DNA of 54,885 bases from an uncultured Clostridia bacterium. Its GTDB lineage: Bacteria > Bacillota > Clostridia > Christensenellales > Borkfalkiaceae. Numbering within the stretch: the first letter of the stretch is position 1; every line of letters starts with the position of its first letter. The stretch covers positions 1-54,885 of the forward strand of contig CANRAD010000014.1 of assembly GCA_947628505.1 (NCBI GenBank). The letters are read 5' to 3'. Below the pieces are notes generated by a model. It saw only the letters and a program-made list of their open reading frames with translations, made no database searches and was not told where the DNA came from. A program made the position numbers and the translations under genes. This document shows positions 1-8,373 of the stretch, piece after piece.

Positions 1-688
1 TGTCGACTATTCTGCATACCGCCGACGCAACGCCGAAGGTCGCGGCGAAGACGAGCAGGAGTATGGTTGCTGCGCCCGGCTTTGTCTGCATAGCCAAGCT
101 GTTCGCCGAGGATATCTGGGCGAGCATTATCGCGCTTATGACTATAAAGGCGGCGTATATCGCGTATCCGAAGCACTCGAAGATTACTTTTGCGTATCTG
201 CCTTGCGCGCTTCCATTGATATTGGCAAAAGTGAAAAGCGCGGAAGCGCACGCCGCAGGCAGTCCGCACAGCCCGAATATAAGAGCGGCTGTTGCCGCGC
301 CGCGGTCGATTACAGAGACGTAACCGCCGAAAATCTCATAAACGCTTCCGCAGCTCTGTTCGCCGAAAAGAGAGCCGGCGAAGCCCGTCGGAAGTGAGAA
401 GAATATGAGGGCGAGCACGGAGAACAACCCCAAAAGCGCAGACGGCATTATATTCAATACCTTGTGCCGGCGGGCGGCGTTGTGCTGCCTCATTTTCTCC
501 CCGTAGGGCGTGCTATGGTCGGTTGTCGTTCGGCCGATAAGCGAATACCCGCAGGAAGGGCAGAATTTCGCGCCATCCTCGCACTGTGCGCCGCACTTCG
601 GGCATTTCTCGCCGCCCCGGTATTCGGCGCCGCATTCCGGACAGGACTTTCCCTCGAACTGCGTGCCGCATTTTGGACATGTTTGCAT
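1..688 (-). CDS. Zinc-ribbon membrane protein, C-terminus cut by window edge
   Basis: The reading frame is open on the minus strand from ATG 686-688 to the left edge, so the C-terminus is missing. SD GGAGG lies about ten bases upstream of the start. The first 50 residues hold four CxxC pairs (CPKC, CPEC, CPKC, CPSC), as in tandem zinc-ribbon domains. A hydrophilic stretch and several hydrophobic segments follow, so this is a membrane protein with a cytoplasmic zinc-ribbon head. Proteins of this layout are common in Clostridia beside small XRE regulators; their function is not known. It is divergent from the XRE gene at 755 and shares the operator region at 708-754 with it, so the two are probably co-regulated. 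Confidence 0.8.
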   Translation of the reverse strand, partial: MQTCPKCGTQFEGKSCPECGAEYRGGEKCPKCGAQCEDGAKFCPSCGYSLIGRTTTDHSTPYGEKMRQHNAARRHKVLNIMPSALLGLFSVLALIFFSLPTGFAGSLFGEQSCGSVYEIFGGYVSVIDRGAATAALIFGLCGLPAACASALFTFANINGSAQGRYAKVIFECFGYAIYAAFIVISAIMLAQISSANSLAMQTKPGAATILLLVFAATFGVASAVCRIVD

Positions 689-707
689 TATATTTTTCCT
701 CCTCTTG

Positions 708-754
708 CTACCAAATTGGTAGTTTTTTGATAATTATATTACCAAAATGGTAAT
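708..754. promoter_or_regulatory. Twin palindromic operators between divergent genes
   Basis: Two palindromes share the core TACCAAAWTGGTA: 708-722 (arms CTACCAA/TTGGTAG) and 738-754 (arms ATTACCA/TGGTAAT). The second ends at the base before the ATG of the XRE gene, and the first lies just upstream of the SD of the minus-strand gene. On the minus strand a TATAAT-like box falls near 733-738, between them. The arrangement fits autoregulation by the XRE protein; binding is inferred. Confidence 0.65.
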
Positions 755-976
755 ATGTCAAGTAATATGAAAATAATTTTGGGAGAGAGATTGAAGGAAC
801 AGCGGGAGGAACTCGCGTTGACGCAGCGCGAACTTGCCGAAAAGCTCGGAATGAACGCCGTAACTTATCTGCACTATGAAAAGGGACAGAGGGAGCCGCC
901 TTTGAGCGTGCTTGCGGATATGGCGAGGTTTTTCGGAGTGTCGGTGGATTATCTTCTCGGGCTCACGGATATATGA
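755..976 (+). CDS. Small XRE-family transcriptional regulator
   Basis: A 73-residue protein that is essentially one helix-turn-helix domain. The pattern LTQRELAEKLGM, then YEKGQREPP, then LADMARFFGVSVDYLLGL is typical of Cro/C1-type regulators that bind DNA as dimers. Two starts are possible, ATG 755 and ATG 767; neither has a convincing SD, and the 738-754 palindrome abuts the first, so the message may be nearly leaderless and repression would block initiation directly. It probably controls itself and the divergent zinc-ribbon membrane gene. No sensor domain is present, so the signal is unknown. Confidence 0.85.
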   Translation: MSSNMKIILGERLKEQREELALTQRELAEKLGMNAVTYLHYEKGQREPPLSVLADMARFFGVSVDYLLGLTDI

Positions 977-987
977 AAGCAAAATCG

Positions 988-1019
988 GGGCGGCGGATGT
1001 TGATTCCGCCGCCCGTTTT
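988..1019 (+). terminator. Rho-independent terminator after XRE gene
   Basis: Arms GGGCGGCGGA (988-997) and TCCGCCGCCC (1005-1014) with a 7-nt loop, followed by GTTTTA. It lies 12 bases after the XRE stop codon. Confidence 0.75.
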
Positions 1020-1092
1020 ATGATTTTGAGCCGCGCCGAAAACGCGGGCATTTTTTATATATGTTCGGCTTTTACCAAAAAAAGCGCGGAAT

Positions 1093-1114
1093 ATATGCCC
1101 GCGGACGGGCATAT
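1093..1114. repeat. Inverted repeat in the 977-1311 intergenic stretch
   Basis: Arms ATATGCCCG (1093-1101) and CGGGCATAT (1106-1114) with loop CGGA. Apart from the terminator at 988, this hairpin and the promoter at 1269, I see no gene in the 335 bases between the XRE gene and the peptidase. No T-run follows, so it is not an obvious terminator. Confidence 0.4.
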
Positions 1115-1268
1115 GCAAAGTTGAAAGGTTTTTACGGTTTTGCATATCGATAAACTTCGGCGCACTTTCACGGGCGGCGGAAATATCGGATGCGGGAGGT
1201 TTTTTTATATTTCAAAGTGCGGAAAAATATGCCGCGGAGCGCGGAGCGTTGCCCTCCGGGCTTTTTAT

Positions 1269-1297
1269 TTGACTTTCGGCGGGAAATTATGTAGAAT
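1269..1297 (+). promoter_or_regulatory. Promoter of the first C1 peptidase gene
   Basis: TTGACT (1269-1274), a 17-base spacer and TAGAAT (1292-1297). The predicted transcription start is about 1304, only about eight bases before ATG 1312, and no SD precedes that ATG. Confidence 0.65.
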
Positions 1298-1311
1298 TAA
1301 AATGAAAATTT

Positions 1312-4300
1312 ATGAAAAAATATATTATATCCACGGCAATTTTAATACAGACTTTTTTGATCTTGCTCTGCGCGGGTATTTTTTGCATGACGTCGGACGG
1401 CGGGCAGGTCGCGTATGCGGCGACGGTCGGCGACGTATTGATTGCGGAGGAAGGGGCTCCCGCGGGATTGGAAGAGCTTCGGGAAGCGAGCGACGAACAG
1501 CTCGACTATTGGGCGGAAAATCTCACGAGCTTCGACGGCAGAAATTACGGATATATCACTACGGCGAAAAATCAATACGATAAGAACATATGCTGGGCGT
1601 TCAGCGCGGTGGGCGCGGCCGAGGCGAGTATCTTGCGCGAGGGCATAAATCCGAACGCCACAAAGGACAATCTCGATCTCGACGAATACGTGGCGGCATA
1701 TATGCGCTTCAACCGCGACGGCTCGCGCGATCCGCTGATGCTTACCTCGAACGATACGTTTTCGGGGAATTGGAATCAGGGCTCGAATTCGCACGTCGCG
1801 TTTGCGGTAATGACGCAGGGCTATGCGCTCGCCAATCAGGAGACGAGTTATTATCCCTCGGAGGAGAATATCAAAAACGCCGTCGCCGCTTCCGATTATT
1901 TTGTGCAAAACTATATACGTGTTCCGAAAAGCGCGTCGGACATAAAGCGCGCCGTTATGCGTTACGGCGCGGTAACCATAGAATACAAGTCTCCGGGCGG
2001 CTACTATAATTACCTCTACCACGCAAACGGCGAATCCACAAACCACGCCTCAATAATAGTCGGCTGGGACGACAACGTGGACAGAAGTTATTTTGCGCCT
2101 AACAAGCCGAATGAAAACGGGGCGTGGATAGTCAAGAACAGCTGGGGCGAACACGGCACGCAGAAAGACGGGGTATATTGTTATTATCTCTCGTACGAAT
2201 CGTATATAGGCGCCAATATCTACGCGGTCGACCTCGCCATGAAAAAAGATTATCAGAATCTCTATTATTACGACGGACAGCTTGCGACAAGCGCGCGCAA
2301 TTATCTCGCGGAGGCGCAGGCCGCCATATACGAGGCGAAATTATCGGGCGCGGCGAGGCAGGAACAGCTCAAAGCCGTATCGTTGGAGTGCGCTCAAAAC
2401 GATCTGGACGTAAACATTAAAATTTACAGGCATCTCAACGTAAACCCCGGCAACGTCAACGACGAGAGGAACAATCCCGTGCAGGGCGCAATTGCCGCCG
2501 AAAAGACCGTAAAGATAGCGAGGCAGGGTTGGTATACAATAGATCTCGACGAGCCCTTGGAGCTGGAACAGGGAGAGTACTTCTCCATTGTGGTAAGCTG
2601 TAAAAATCCCTATGACCAATACGTGCCCATACCATGCTCTGCGGACGGCGGCGGCTCGGTAAACGATATGACGTATCGCATGTATAACGGGGTATGGGAG
2701 AGCTATAAAAAGAGCAACTTTTACGCCGATACGTCTTCGGACAATATGGCCGTAAGGATAAGGGCCGTAACGAACACCGTTCAGAGAGCCGAGACTTTGG
2801 GCAACGATCTGAAATACGCAAGAGTGGAGATACCGGAAAGGCTTTTGTACTATTCGAGAGGTCGGGAACTGATTCCCGATATGAGCGTGTATTTCGACGA
2901 CGTACTGCTCAGCGAAAAGCGGGATTATAACGTAAGGATACAGAACAGCGACGCCCCGGGAATGGCGACGGTGAAAATTACGGGCGCGGGCGGATATTAC
3001 GGCACGCGCACGACGGCGTTCGAGATAGCGAAACTCAAATATCCGCCGGGCAATCTGAGCGGAACCGTCGACGTCTACAACGACACAACGCGACTTCACG
3101 AAATTCCCATTCCGAACGATTGGGAGTGGATAAACGAGGATTACGTTCTCGAATACGGGAGCACGTATTTCCCCGTTTCTCTGAAATACGTGGGCGACGA
3201 CAAGGATTTTTATCAGATTACCACGTGTGATTTTTACGTAAACAAAATCAACGCCGATCCGCCCGACAAGACGGATATATCGGACGCAAGCGTCGAGATA
3301 TCGGGCAGATATGTCTACATAGGCAGGCAGATAGTTCCGACGGTGAGCGTAATCTATATGGAGCAGCAACTCAGAGAGGGCATCGATTACAATTTGTCTT
3401 GCCGGAACAACGTAAACGCGGGGCAGGCCGAAGTTACCGTTACGGGCGCGGGCAAGTACGAGGGCGTTATTGTCAGAACTTTCGAGATAGTAAAAGCCGA
3501 ATTGCCCAAAGAAAGCCCGGACGACGTTATCGCGATAAGCCGTAAGGCAGCGTCGCTCGGTGACGTTTTGCTCGGCTGTAAGGATTGGTTCTGGAAGGAG
3601 CCGGGTTTGACCGTTTCGGGCGAATCTTTCGTCGCGACGGCGGTATATAAAGGCGCGGACAGAGACAACTACGAATGCGTTGAAAAGCAGATAACCGTAA
3701 TAAGGGAAGAAAAGAGGGATATTGCGGATATAACGGAGTTGAGATTGGAGCGAACATCTTTCGTTTACGACGGCGAAGACAAAACTCCGAACGCCGTCGC
3801 GCGGGACGGGAATATGGTTCTCGTCGCGGGAACGGATTTCGAAATAACTTATATGAACAACAAAAACGCCGGAAGCGAGGCGGTTGCGACGATTACGGGC
3901 ATAAACGATTACTGCGGCACGGCGACGCTGATATTTACAATCGAAAAGGCGGACAGAAATAGCTTTTCCGTATCGCAAACGGGTTGGACTTTCGGCGATA
4001 CGGCATCTCCGTCTCCGCAGATATCGGGAGAGGAGGAAACGGGCGATATAACTTATCTGTATTCGTCGGACGCAAACGGCGCGTTCACGGCCGATAAGCC
4101 GATAAATGCGGGTAAATATTGGATAAAGGCCTTAATAGGCGAATCCTTAAATTACAGAGCGGCGGAGTGCATGGCCGCTTTCGAAATAGCTCCGAAAAAT
4201 CTGGGAGGATTGACGGCCGTCGTCGACGACGGCGACGCGGTGTACTCCGGACTTGAAATAGAGCCGGAAGTTTCCGTTCTCGACGGACAGTCCGCGTTGA

Positions 4301-4752
4301 CGGCAAATATCGATTTTACCGTAGTATATGAGAATAACATAAGCGCAGGAACGTCGGCGAGGGCGATAATCCGCGGCAAAAACAATTATACGGGCACGAT
4401 TACGGCGACTTTCGAAATCAAAAAGGCGAACGCCGGAAGCATAGAAACGGTCATACGTACAGACAAAAAGTTCAAAGAGCTGTCGGACGTGGAGTTGCCG
4501 GAAGATTTCGAATGGGAAGAGGGCTCGCTCACGAAAGTATCGGAAAACGTTTATAAAGCCACGGCGGTATATACGGGCGGCAACTATGACGTCGAAAAAT
4601 TGGAATTCGAAATTATAATCGAAGAGCAGACGGGGCAAGCCGGCGGCAATGCGGGGAATTTGATTTGGTTGGTTGCCGTTCCCGTCGTCGCGGCCGTTGC
4701 GGCGGCAGGTTGCGCCATAGCCGTGCATTATCTGAGAAAACGCCGCAAATAA
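1312..4752 (+). CDS. Secreted, membrane-anchored C1 (papain-like) peptidase with Ig-like repeats
   Basis: 1146 residues. An N-terminal signal peptide (about 1-36) precedes a papain-like domain: oxyanion Gln88 six residues before Cys94 in ICWAFSA, His245 in NHASIIVGWDD and Asn276 in VKNSWG, so the catalytic set is complete. A lectin-like beta domain follows (about 310-490), then several Ig-like/MBG-type repeats with the recurring pattern DY-x-NN-x-AG-x-ATVTITGxGxYxGT. A C-terminal hydrophobic helix (about 1117-1138) ends in a basic HYLRKRRK tail; there is no LPxTG, so it is a membrane-anchored surface protease. Substrates are unknown, probably host or dietary protein. A paralogue of the same architecture is at 14830. 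The gene is monocistronic. Confidence 0.9.
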   Translation: MKKYIISTAILIQTFLILLCAGIFCMTSDGGQVAYAATVGDVLIAEEGAPAGLEELREASDEQLDYWAENLTSFDGRNYGYITTAKNQYDKNICWAFSAVGAAEASILREGINPNATKDNLDLDEYVAAYMRFNRDGSRDPLMLTSNDTFSGNWNQGSNSHVAFAVMTQGYALANQETSYYPSEENIKNAVAASDYFVQNYIRVPKSASDIKRAVMRYGAVTIEYKSPGGYYNYLYHANGESTNHASIIVGWDDNVDRSYFAPNKPNENGAWIVKNSWGEHGTQKDGVYCYYLSYESYIGANIYAVDLAMKKDYQNLYYYDGQLATSARNYLAEAQAAIYEAKLSGAARQEQLKAVSLECAQNDLDVNIKIYRHLNVNPGNVNDERNNPVQGAIAAEKTVKIARQGWYTIDLDEPLELEQGEYFSIVVSCKNPYDQYVPIPCSADGGGSVNDMTYRMYNGVWESYKKSNFYADTSSDNMAVRIRAVTNTVQRAETLGNDLKYARVEIPERLLYYSRGRELIPDMSVYFDDVLLSEKRDYNVRIQNSDAPGMATVKITGAGGYYGTRTTAFEIAKLKYPPGNLSGTVDVYNDTTRLHEIPIPNDWEWINEDYVLEYGSTYFPVSLKYVGDDKDFYQITTCDFYVNKINADPPDKTDISDASVEISGRYVYIGRQIVPTVSVIYMEQQLREGIDYNLSCRNNVNAGQAEVTVTGAGKYEGVIVRTFEIVKAELPKESPDDVIAISRKAASLGDVLLGCKDWFWKEPGLTVSGESFVATAVYKGADRDNYECVEKQITVIREEKRDIADITELRLERTSFVYDGEDKTPNAVARDGNMVLVAGTDFEITYMNNKNAGSEAVATITGINDYCGTATLIFTIEKADRNSFSVSQTGWTFGDTASPSPQISGEEETGDITYLYSSDANGAFTADKPINAGKYWIKALIGESLNYRAAECMAAFEIAPKNLGGLTAVVDDGDAVYSGLEIEPEVSVLDGQSALTANIDFTVVYENNISAGTSARAIIRGKNNYTGTITATFEIKKANAGSIETVIRTDKKFKELSDVELPEDFEWEEGSLTKVSENVYKATAVYTGGNYDVEKLEFEIIIEEQTGQAGGNAGNLIWLVAVPVVAAVAAAGCAIAVHYLRKRRK

Positions 4753-4834
4753 CGGGGAATATTCCAAAAAACAAGCGCCGCCGTAAGCGCTTTCGGAAAA
4801 TGTTGCAATAGGCCTTAACTTTAAATCGGTCAAA

Positions 4835-4866
4835 AAATAAGTCGGGGATTATTCCCCGACTTATTT
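4835..4866. terminator. Bidirectional terminator
   Basis: Perfect 13-bp arms AAATAAGTCGGGG and CCCCGACTTATTT around loop ATTATT. It lies between the convergent peptidase (ends 4752) and redox operon (ends 4936). The A/T ends of the arms give U-rich tails in both directions. Confidence 0.85.
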
Positions 4867-4935
4867 ATATGCTGAACGCCCTCAACCGAAGTTATATTCG
4901 ATTTGCTCTGCAGACCTTTGCCGGAGCCTCCTGCG

Positions 4936-5574
4936 TTACGGGGAGCCAACGGTTTCATCAGAGCTGAAATTAATATTGAGACTCTCTATCCAATTTGCAA
5001 CGTCGCTTTTTGCGGACGACGAAGAGAACCGCTTGCCGGCCTTCCAATCGCCCGCGCCGGCCATATTTTTAAGTTGCGTGTCGCTGTTGCCGATGGGCGA
5101 ACTTGCCGAAGTGCAGAAGGGCACAACCGCCTTGCCCGTGAAATCGTTTGCCTCTATAAAGCCGTTTACCGGCCACGCCGCAATTCCCCACCATATGGGG
5201 TAGCCGATAAATACCGTTTCGTAAGTTTCCCAATTGTCGGGCACGGCGTTTACGAGCTCAACGTTTCGCAAACTTTGGTCATGGTATTCTTTATAAACGC
5301 GGCTGCCGCTATCGCCGTATCTCAAATCGGCGGCGGAATAGGGGATTTGCGGCACGAGCTCAAAGGTCGTTCCCCCCGTAATATCCTCGATATAACCCGC
5401 GATTTTCTCTGTGTTGCCCGTTGCGGAAAAGTAGACTATAAGTACGTTTCCCAGATTGACTTCCGTTCCGCTTTCATCGCCGCCCGCGCCCGCGTCGTCT
5501 GAGCCGCAAGCGGCAAAGAGAGTTATACTCAAAGACATCATAATTGCCGTCAGGATAAAAACAAACTTCTTCAT
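4936..5574 (-). CDS. Flavodoxin-fold lipoprotein
   Basis: 212 residues; start ATG 5574 is chosen because it opens a lipoprotein signal (MKKFVFILTAIMMS, lipobox LFAAC). A flavodoxin domain follows: the FMN phosphate loop is YFSATGNTEKIA, and FIGYPIWWGIAAWPVNGFI is the second FMN-contacting segment of long-chain flavodoxins. It therefore probably carries FMN on the outer face of the membrane and shuttles electrons, perhaps to quinones or extracellular acceptors (inference). It is the last gene of the MarR-headed operon, ten bases after the Fe-S aldo/keto reductase. A second, cytoplasmic flavodoxin is encoded at 8915. Confidence 0.88.
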   Translation of the reverse strand: MKKFVFILTAIMMSLSITLFAACGSDDAGAGGDESGTEVNLGNVLIVYFSATGNTEKIAGYIEDITGGTTFELVPQIPYSAADLRYGDSGSRVYKEYHDQSLRNVELVNAVPDNWETYETVFIGYPIWWGIAAWPVNGFIEANDFTGKAVVPFCTSASSPIGNSDTQLKNMAGAGDWKAGKRFSSSSAKSDVANWIESLNINFSSDETVGSP

Positions 5575-5584
5575 GGTCTGCTCT

Positions 5585-6712
5585 CTATTTATTTTCAAGC
5601 AATGCTGCACATTCTTTCAGATATTTCGTAATCGGCAAGTGTTGAGGGCAAGCTCTTTCGCATTGTTTACAGCCTATGCAGGAAGAAGCGAGTCCGGAGT
5701 TTGCCGTCGCCTTTTTATAGGCTTCGATTGCCTGCGCCGTCTGACCGTTGCCGATATGTCTGTTCGCCGCCGAGAAGATAGCGGGTATATCAATCTTTTT
5801 CGGACAGCCGCCCACGCAATAATGGCAAGCCGTGCATGGAATCGTAGAGGAATTACCCATAATGCGCTGTGCCTTGCGGATAATTTCCTGCTCGTCGTCA
5901 TTAAGCGGCGCAAAATCTTTCATAAACGAGATATTATCCCGCATTTGCGCCGTGTCGGACATTCCCGAAAGAACGGTCATAACGCCGTCCAGCGAGGCGG
6001 CAAAGCGTATCGCCCAGCTTGCAAAGGAAGCGGCGGGGTTATATTCCTTGAACAGTTTTTGCACCTCTTTGGGCGGGTTTGCGAGCGCGCCGCCCTTGAC
6101 GGGTTCCATAATTACGACGGGCTTATTGTGTTTTCTTGCAACCTCGTAATTCCCGCGGGAAGTTACCGACGGGTTTTCCCAATCGGCGTAGTTGATTTGA
6201 AGCTGAATGAAGTCCACTTCGGGGTGGAGCGTCAACAGCTTATCCAAAAGCACGGGATCGGCGTGGTAGGAAAAGCCGAAACGCTTTATAAGCCCCTTTG
6301 ACTTTTGCTCTTTGACGAAATCCCAGATGTGGTAGTTATCGTACTTAGTATAGTTGTTCGCCATGAGCGCGTGGAGGAGATAGAAGTCGAAATATCCCGC
6401 GCCCGTGCGTTCCAGACTTTTATAGAATTGACTTTTCGCCGCCTGTTCGCTGCCCGCCATCATAAAGGCGTTGAGCTTGGTAGTCAGAGTGTAGCTGTCG
6501 CGTGGATAGCGTTCGACGAGAGCCTTTTTGATATCTTCCTCGCTCGTTCCGTACACAAACGCCGTATCGAAATATGTAAAGCCCGCGCCGAGGAAGAGGT
6601 CGACCATTTCCTTGACTTGTTCAATATCGGTATGGCCGCCTTTTGTAGGAAGCCGCATCAAGCCGAAGCCGAGTTTTTTTATTTCCCTGCCGAAAAATTC
6701 GCTGTTCAACAT
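5585..6712 (-). CDS. Aldo/keto reductase with C-terminal 2x[4Fe-4S] ferredoxin domain
   Basis: 375 residues; SD AAAGGAG before ATG 6712. The first 270 residues are an AKR barrel: LGFGLMRLP at the N-terminus, DTAFVYG with the catalytic Asp and Tyr, a lysine near TTKLN, and LLHAL where the active-site His lies. The C-terminal 90 residues carry two ferredoxin signatures, CTACHYCVGGCP and CIGCKQCERACP, each with four cysteines for a [4Fe-4S] cluster. This is a family typical of anaerobes, in which electrons probably pass between ferredoxin or flavodoxin and a carbonyl substrate. The substrate is unknown. Flavodoxin genes in the same operon are plausible electron partners. Confidence 0.9.
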   Translation of the reverse strand: MLNSEFFGREIKKLGFGLMRLPTKGGHTDIEQVKEMVDLFLGAGFTYFDTAFVYGTSEEDIKKALVERYPRDSYTLTTKLNAFMMAGSEQAAKSQFYKSLERTGAGYFDFYLLHALMANNYTKYDNYHIWDFVKEQKSKGLIKRFGFSYHADPVLLDKLLTLHPEVDFIQLQINYADWENPSVTSRGNYEVARKHNKPVVIMEPVKGGALANPPKEVQKLFKEYNPAASFASWAIRFAASLDGVMTVLSGMSDTAQMRDNISFMKDFAPLNDDEQEIIRKAQRIMGNSSTIPCTACHYCVGGCPKKIDIPAIFSAANRHIGNGQTAQAIEAYKKATANSGLASSCIGCKQCERACPQHLPITKYLKECAALLENK

Positions 6713-6715
6713 AGA

Positions 6716-7285
6716 TTACTCCTTTCCGCCGTTATCCTTGCGAATGAGTTTCGAAAGCACGATTACGATAAGGGGAACCGCTATTAGCTGAATATACAGC
6801 CCGACCATTCCCGTCTGCACGGAAGATAAAAGCTCGGAAAAAGCTCTGCCCGCAATCAGATTATACACGACGTAAACGGCTCTTCCGGAAACCTGCGCAA
6901 GCGCCACCGCGGGGAACGCAATAAAGGCGTTTTTTTCGATTTTCTTTGCAAACAAGCCGCATATAACGCCGTAGAGCGCGAGTTCCGAAATCATATAGGG
7001 AAGCCGCGAAGCCGTGGGCATGACGGACGATAAAAAGAGGGAAGAAAAACCGAAACTTACCACGGGCGATAAAACGCCGACGGCAAGCCCCCATCCATAA
7101 CCCAAAAGACAGCCCGCAAGCAACGCCGGCGCATACATCGGCATATATATTGAGGAAAACTCTTTGCCGAAAAAGTGCCCGAGTTGCGGCAAAGCCACCG
7201 CAAGCGCGATTAAAAGTACCGATACCGCGCTCTTTACGGAAATGCGGACACTCAATTTGTAACGTCTTAAAACTGCGTCTAACAT
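6716..7285 (-). CDS. ECF-transporter S-component-like membrane protein
   Basis: 189 residues with about six hydrophobic segments and short loops. The N-terminal SVLLIALAVALPQLGHFF and the central YAPALLAGCLLGYGWGLAVG match the form of substrate-binding S components of energy-coupling-factor transporters. SD AGGAG precedes the ATG. No EcfA or EcfT gene lies in the window, so it would share a central energising module encoded elsewhere. The substrate cannot be read from the sequence; the operon suggests a redox-related vitamin or quinone precursor, which is inference. It ends three bases before the AKR start. Confidence 0.72.
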   Translation of the reverse strand: MLDAVLRRYKLSVRISVKSAVSVLLIALAVALPQLGHFFGKEFSSIYMPMYAPALLAGCLLGYGWGLAVGVLSPVVSFGFSSLFLSSVMPTASRLPYMISELALYGVICGLFAKKIEKNAFIAFPAVALAQVSGRAVYVVYNLIAGRAFSELLSSVQTGMVGLYIQLIAVPLIVIVLSKLIRKDNGGKE

Positions 7286-7303
7286 TTTAATTCTCCTGTA
7301 ATT

Positions 7304-7594
7304 TTATTTTTCAAAAAATTTTTGAACTTTCATTTTAAGGTGATATTTCTCGCGGAGAGCGGCAATCTCTTTCATCTCCGCGCTTTTATGATGCAAGTCG
7401 AGGGCTTCCTCGTTTTCCCAAACGTCTATAAGCAGCACCGATTCGGGATCGTCCATGGGCAAAAAATACTCATAGCGCAAATTTCCCTTTTCGGCGCGGA
7501 TTTTATCGACGAGCCCGCTCTTTGTCATATCTTCCGCGAATTTTCTCGCGCTTCCGCCCGTTCCCGTATACAATATATTTACAGTAAGCGCCAT
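7304..7594 (-). CDS. Antibiotic-biosynthesis-monooxygenase (ABM) domain protein
   Basis: 96 residues, one dimeric alpha-beta barrel domain of the ABM/YgiN type. Features are the N-terminal strand LTVNILYTG, the middle LRYEYFLPMDDPESVLLIDVWENEEALDLHH (read in two parts, with the conserved W and the downstream HH), and a short helix. Family members are cofactor-free quinol or polyketide monooxygenases; many of unknown substrate sit in redox operons. It lies between the S component and the decarboxylase-like/cupin gene, all closely spaced on the minus strand. Confidence 0.85.
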   Translation of the reverse strand: MALTVNILYTGTGGSARKFAEDMTKSGLVDKIRAEKGNLRYEYFLPMDDPESVLLIDVWENEEALDLHHKSAEMKEIAALREKYHLKMKVQKFFEK

Positions 7595-7603
7595 ATCGCA
7601 CCT

Positions 7604-8356
7604 TCAAGGCAGTCGGTTATACTCTTCGTCGCTCACGGGTTCGAGCCACTCGTTTGAGGCGTTTTCACCCGGAACTTCCACGGCGAGGTGGGAGAACCAG
7701 CTGTCCTTTGCCGCGCCGTGCCAATGCTTTACGCCCGCGGGGATATTGACGACGTCCCCCGGTTTCATCTCGACGGCTTCTTTGCCCCATTCGCGATAGT
7801 ATCCGCGGCCGGCAACGCAGACGAGAATTTGTCCGCCGCCCTTTGAGGCGTGGTGAATATGCCAATTGTTGCGGCATGAAGGCTCGAACGTTACGTTGAA
7901 AATGCCGACCTGCTCTTTGGAGACGGGCGCAAGATAGCTTTTGCCCGTGAAGTATGCGGAGTAGCCGTCGTTCGGCGCGCCGACGGGGAATATCATTTGG
8001 TTTTCGTGCGCCGCTTTTGACGTTTCGGCGGTCTCGTCCGCCCAGATATCCTTTGCCATATTGAAAACCGCCCATGCCTTCGGCCAACCGACGTAGAAAG
8101 CGACGTGCGTTATGACGGCGGCAATCTCTTTTTTCGTAACTTTTGCGTTTCGGGCGTTTTGCAAATGGTATTTGAGCGAGCTGTCGGTTATTCCCGACGA
8201 CATCAGCGCAACGACGGTTATTATGCACCGCGTCTTGTGGTCTATATCGCCGTTATTCCAATTCTCGCCGAAGAGAATATCGTCGTTGAAGTGCGCAAAT
8301 TCGGGAGCAAATTCCCCCAAAGCCTTTCTTCCCGCGTCCTGCGTTATCTTTTTCAT
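7604..8356 (-). CDS. Carboxymuconolactone decarboxylase-like/cupin fusion protein
   Basis: 250 residues from ATG 8356, which has SD GGAGG seven bases upstream (an ATG two codons earlier is too close to it). Residues about 1-100 are a carboxymuconolactone decarboxylase-like (AhpD-like) helical domain (HKTRCIITVVALMSSG, then KKEIAAVITHVAFYVGWPKA), but without the CxxC of AhpD peroxidase helpers. Residues about 130-230 are a cupin with HIHH in motif 1 and GDVVNIPAGVKHWHG in motif 2, so metal ligands are present. Such fusions are common next to flavodoxins and aldo/keto reductases in Clostridia; the reaction is unknown. Confidence 0.88.
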   Translation of the reverse strand: MKKITQDAGRKALGEFAPEFAHFNDDILFGENWNNGDIDHKTRCIITVVALMSSGITDSSLKYHLQNARNAKVTKKEIAAVITHVAFYVGWPKAWAVFNMAKDIWADETAETSKAAHENQMIFPVGAPNDGYSAYFTGKSYLAPVSKEQVGIFNVTFEPSCRNNWHIHHASKGGGQILVCVAGRGYYREWGKEAVEMKPGDVVNIPAGVKHWHGAAKDSWFSHLAVEVPGENASNEWLEPVSDEEYNRLP

Positions 8357-8373
8357 AAACATTCCTCCGAAAT

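Noticed and set aside
2341-3978. Long minus-strand open frame (545 codons) opposite the first peptidase
   Set aside because: It lies inside a gene with clear catalytic motifs and repeats; composition is that of an antisense shadow (Arg/Val/Tyr-rich, no domain, no SD).
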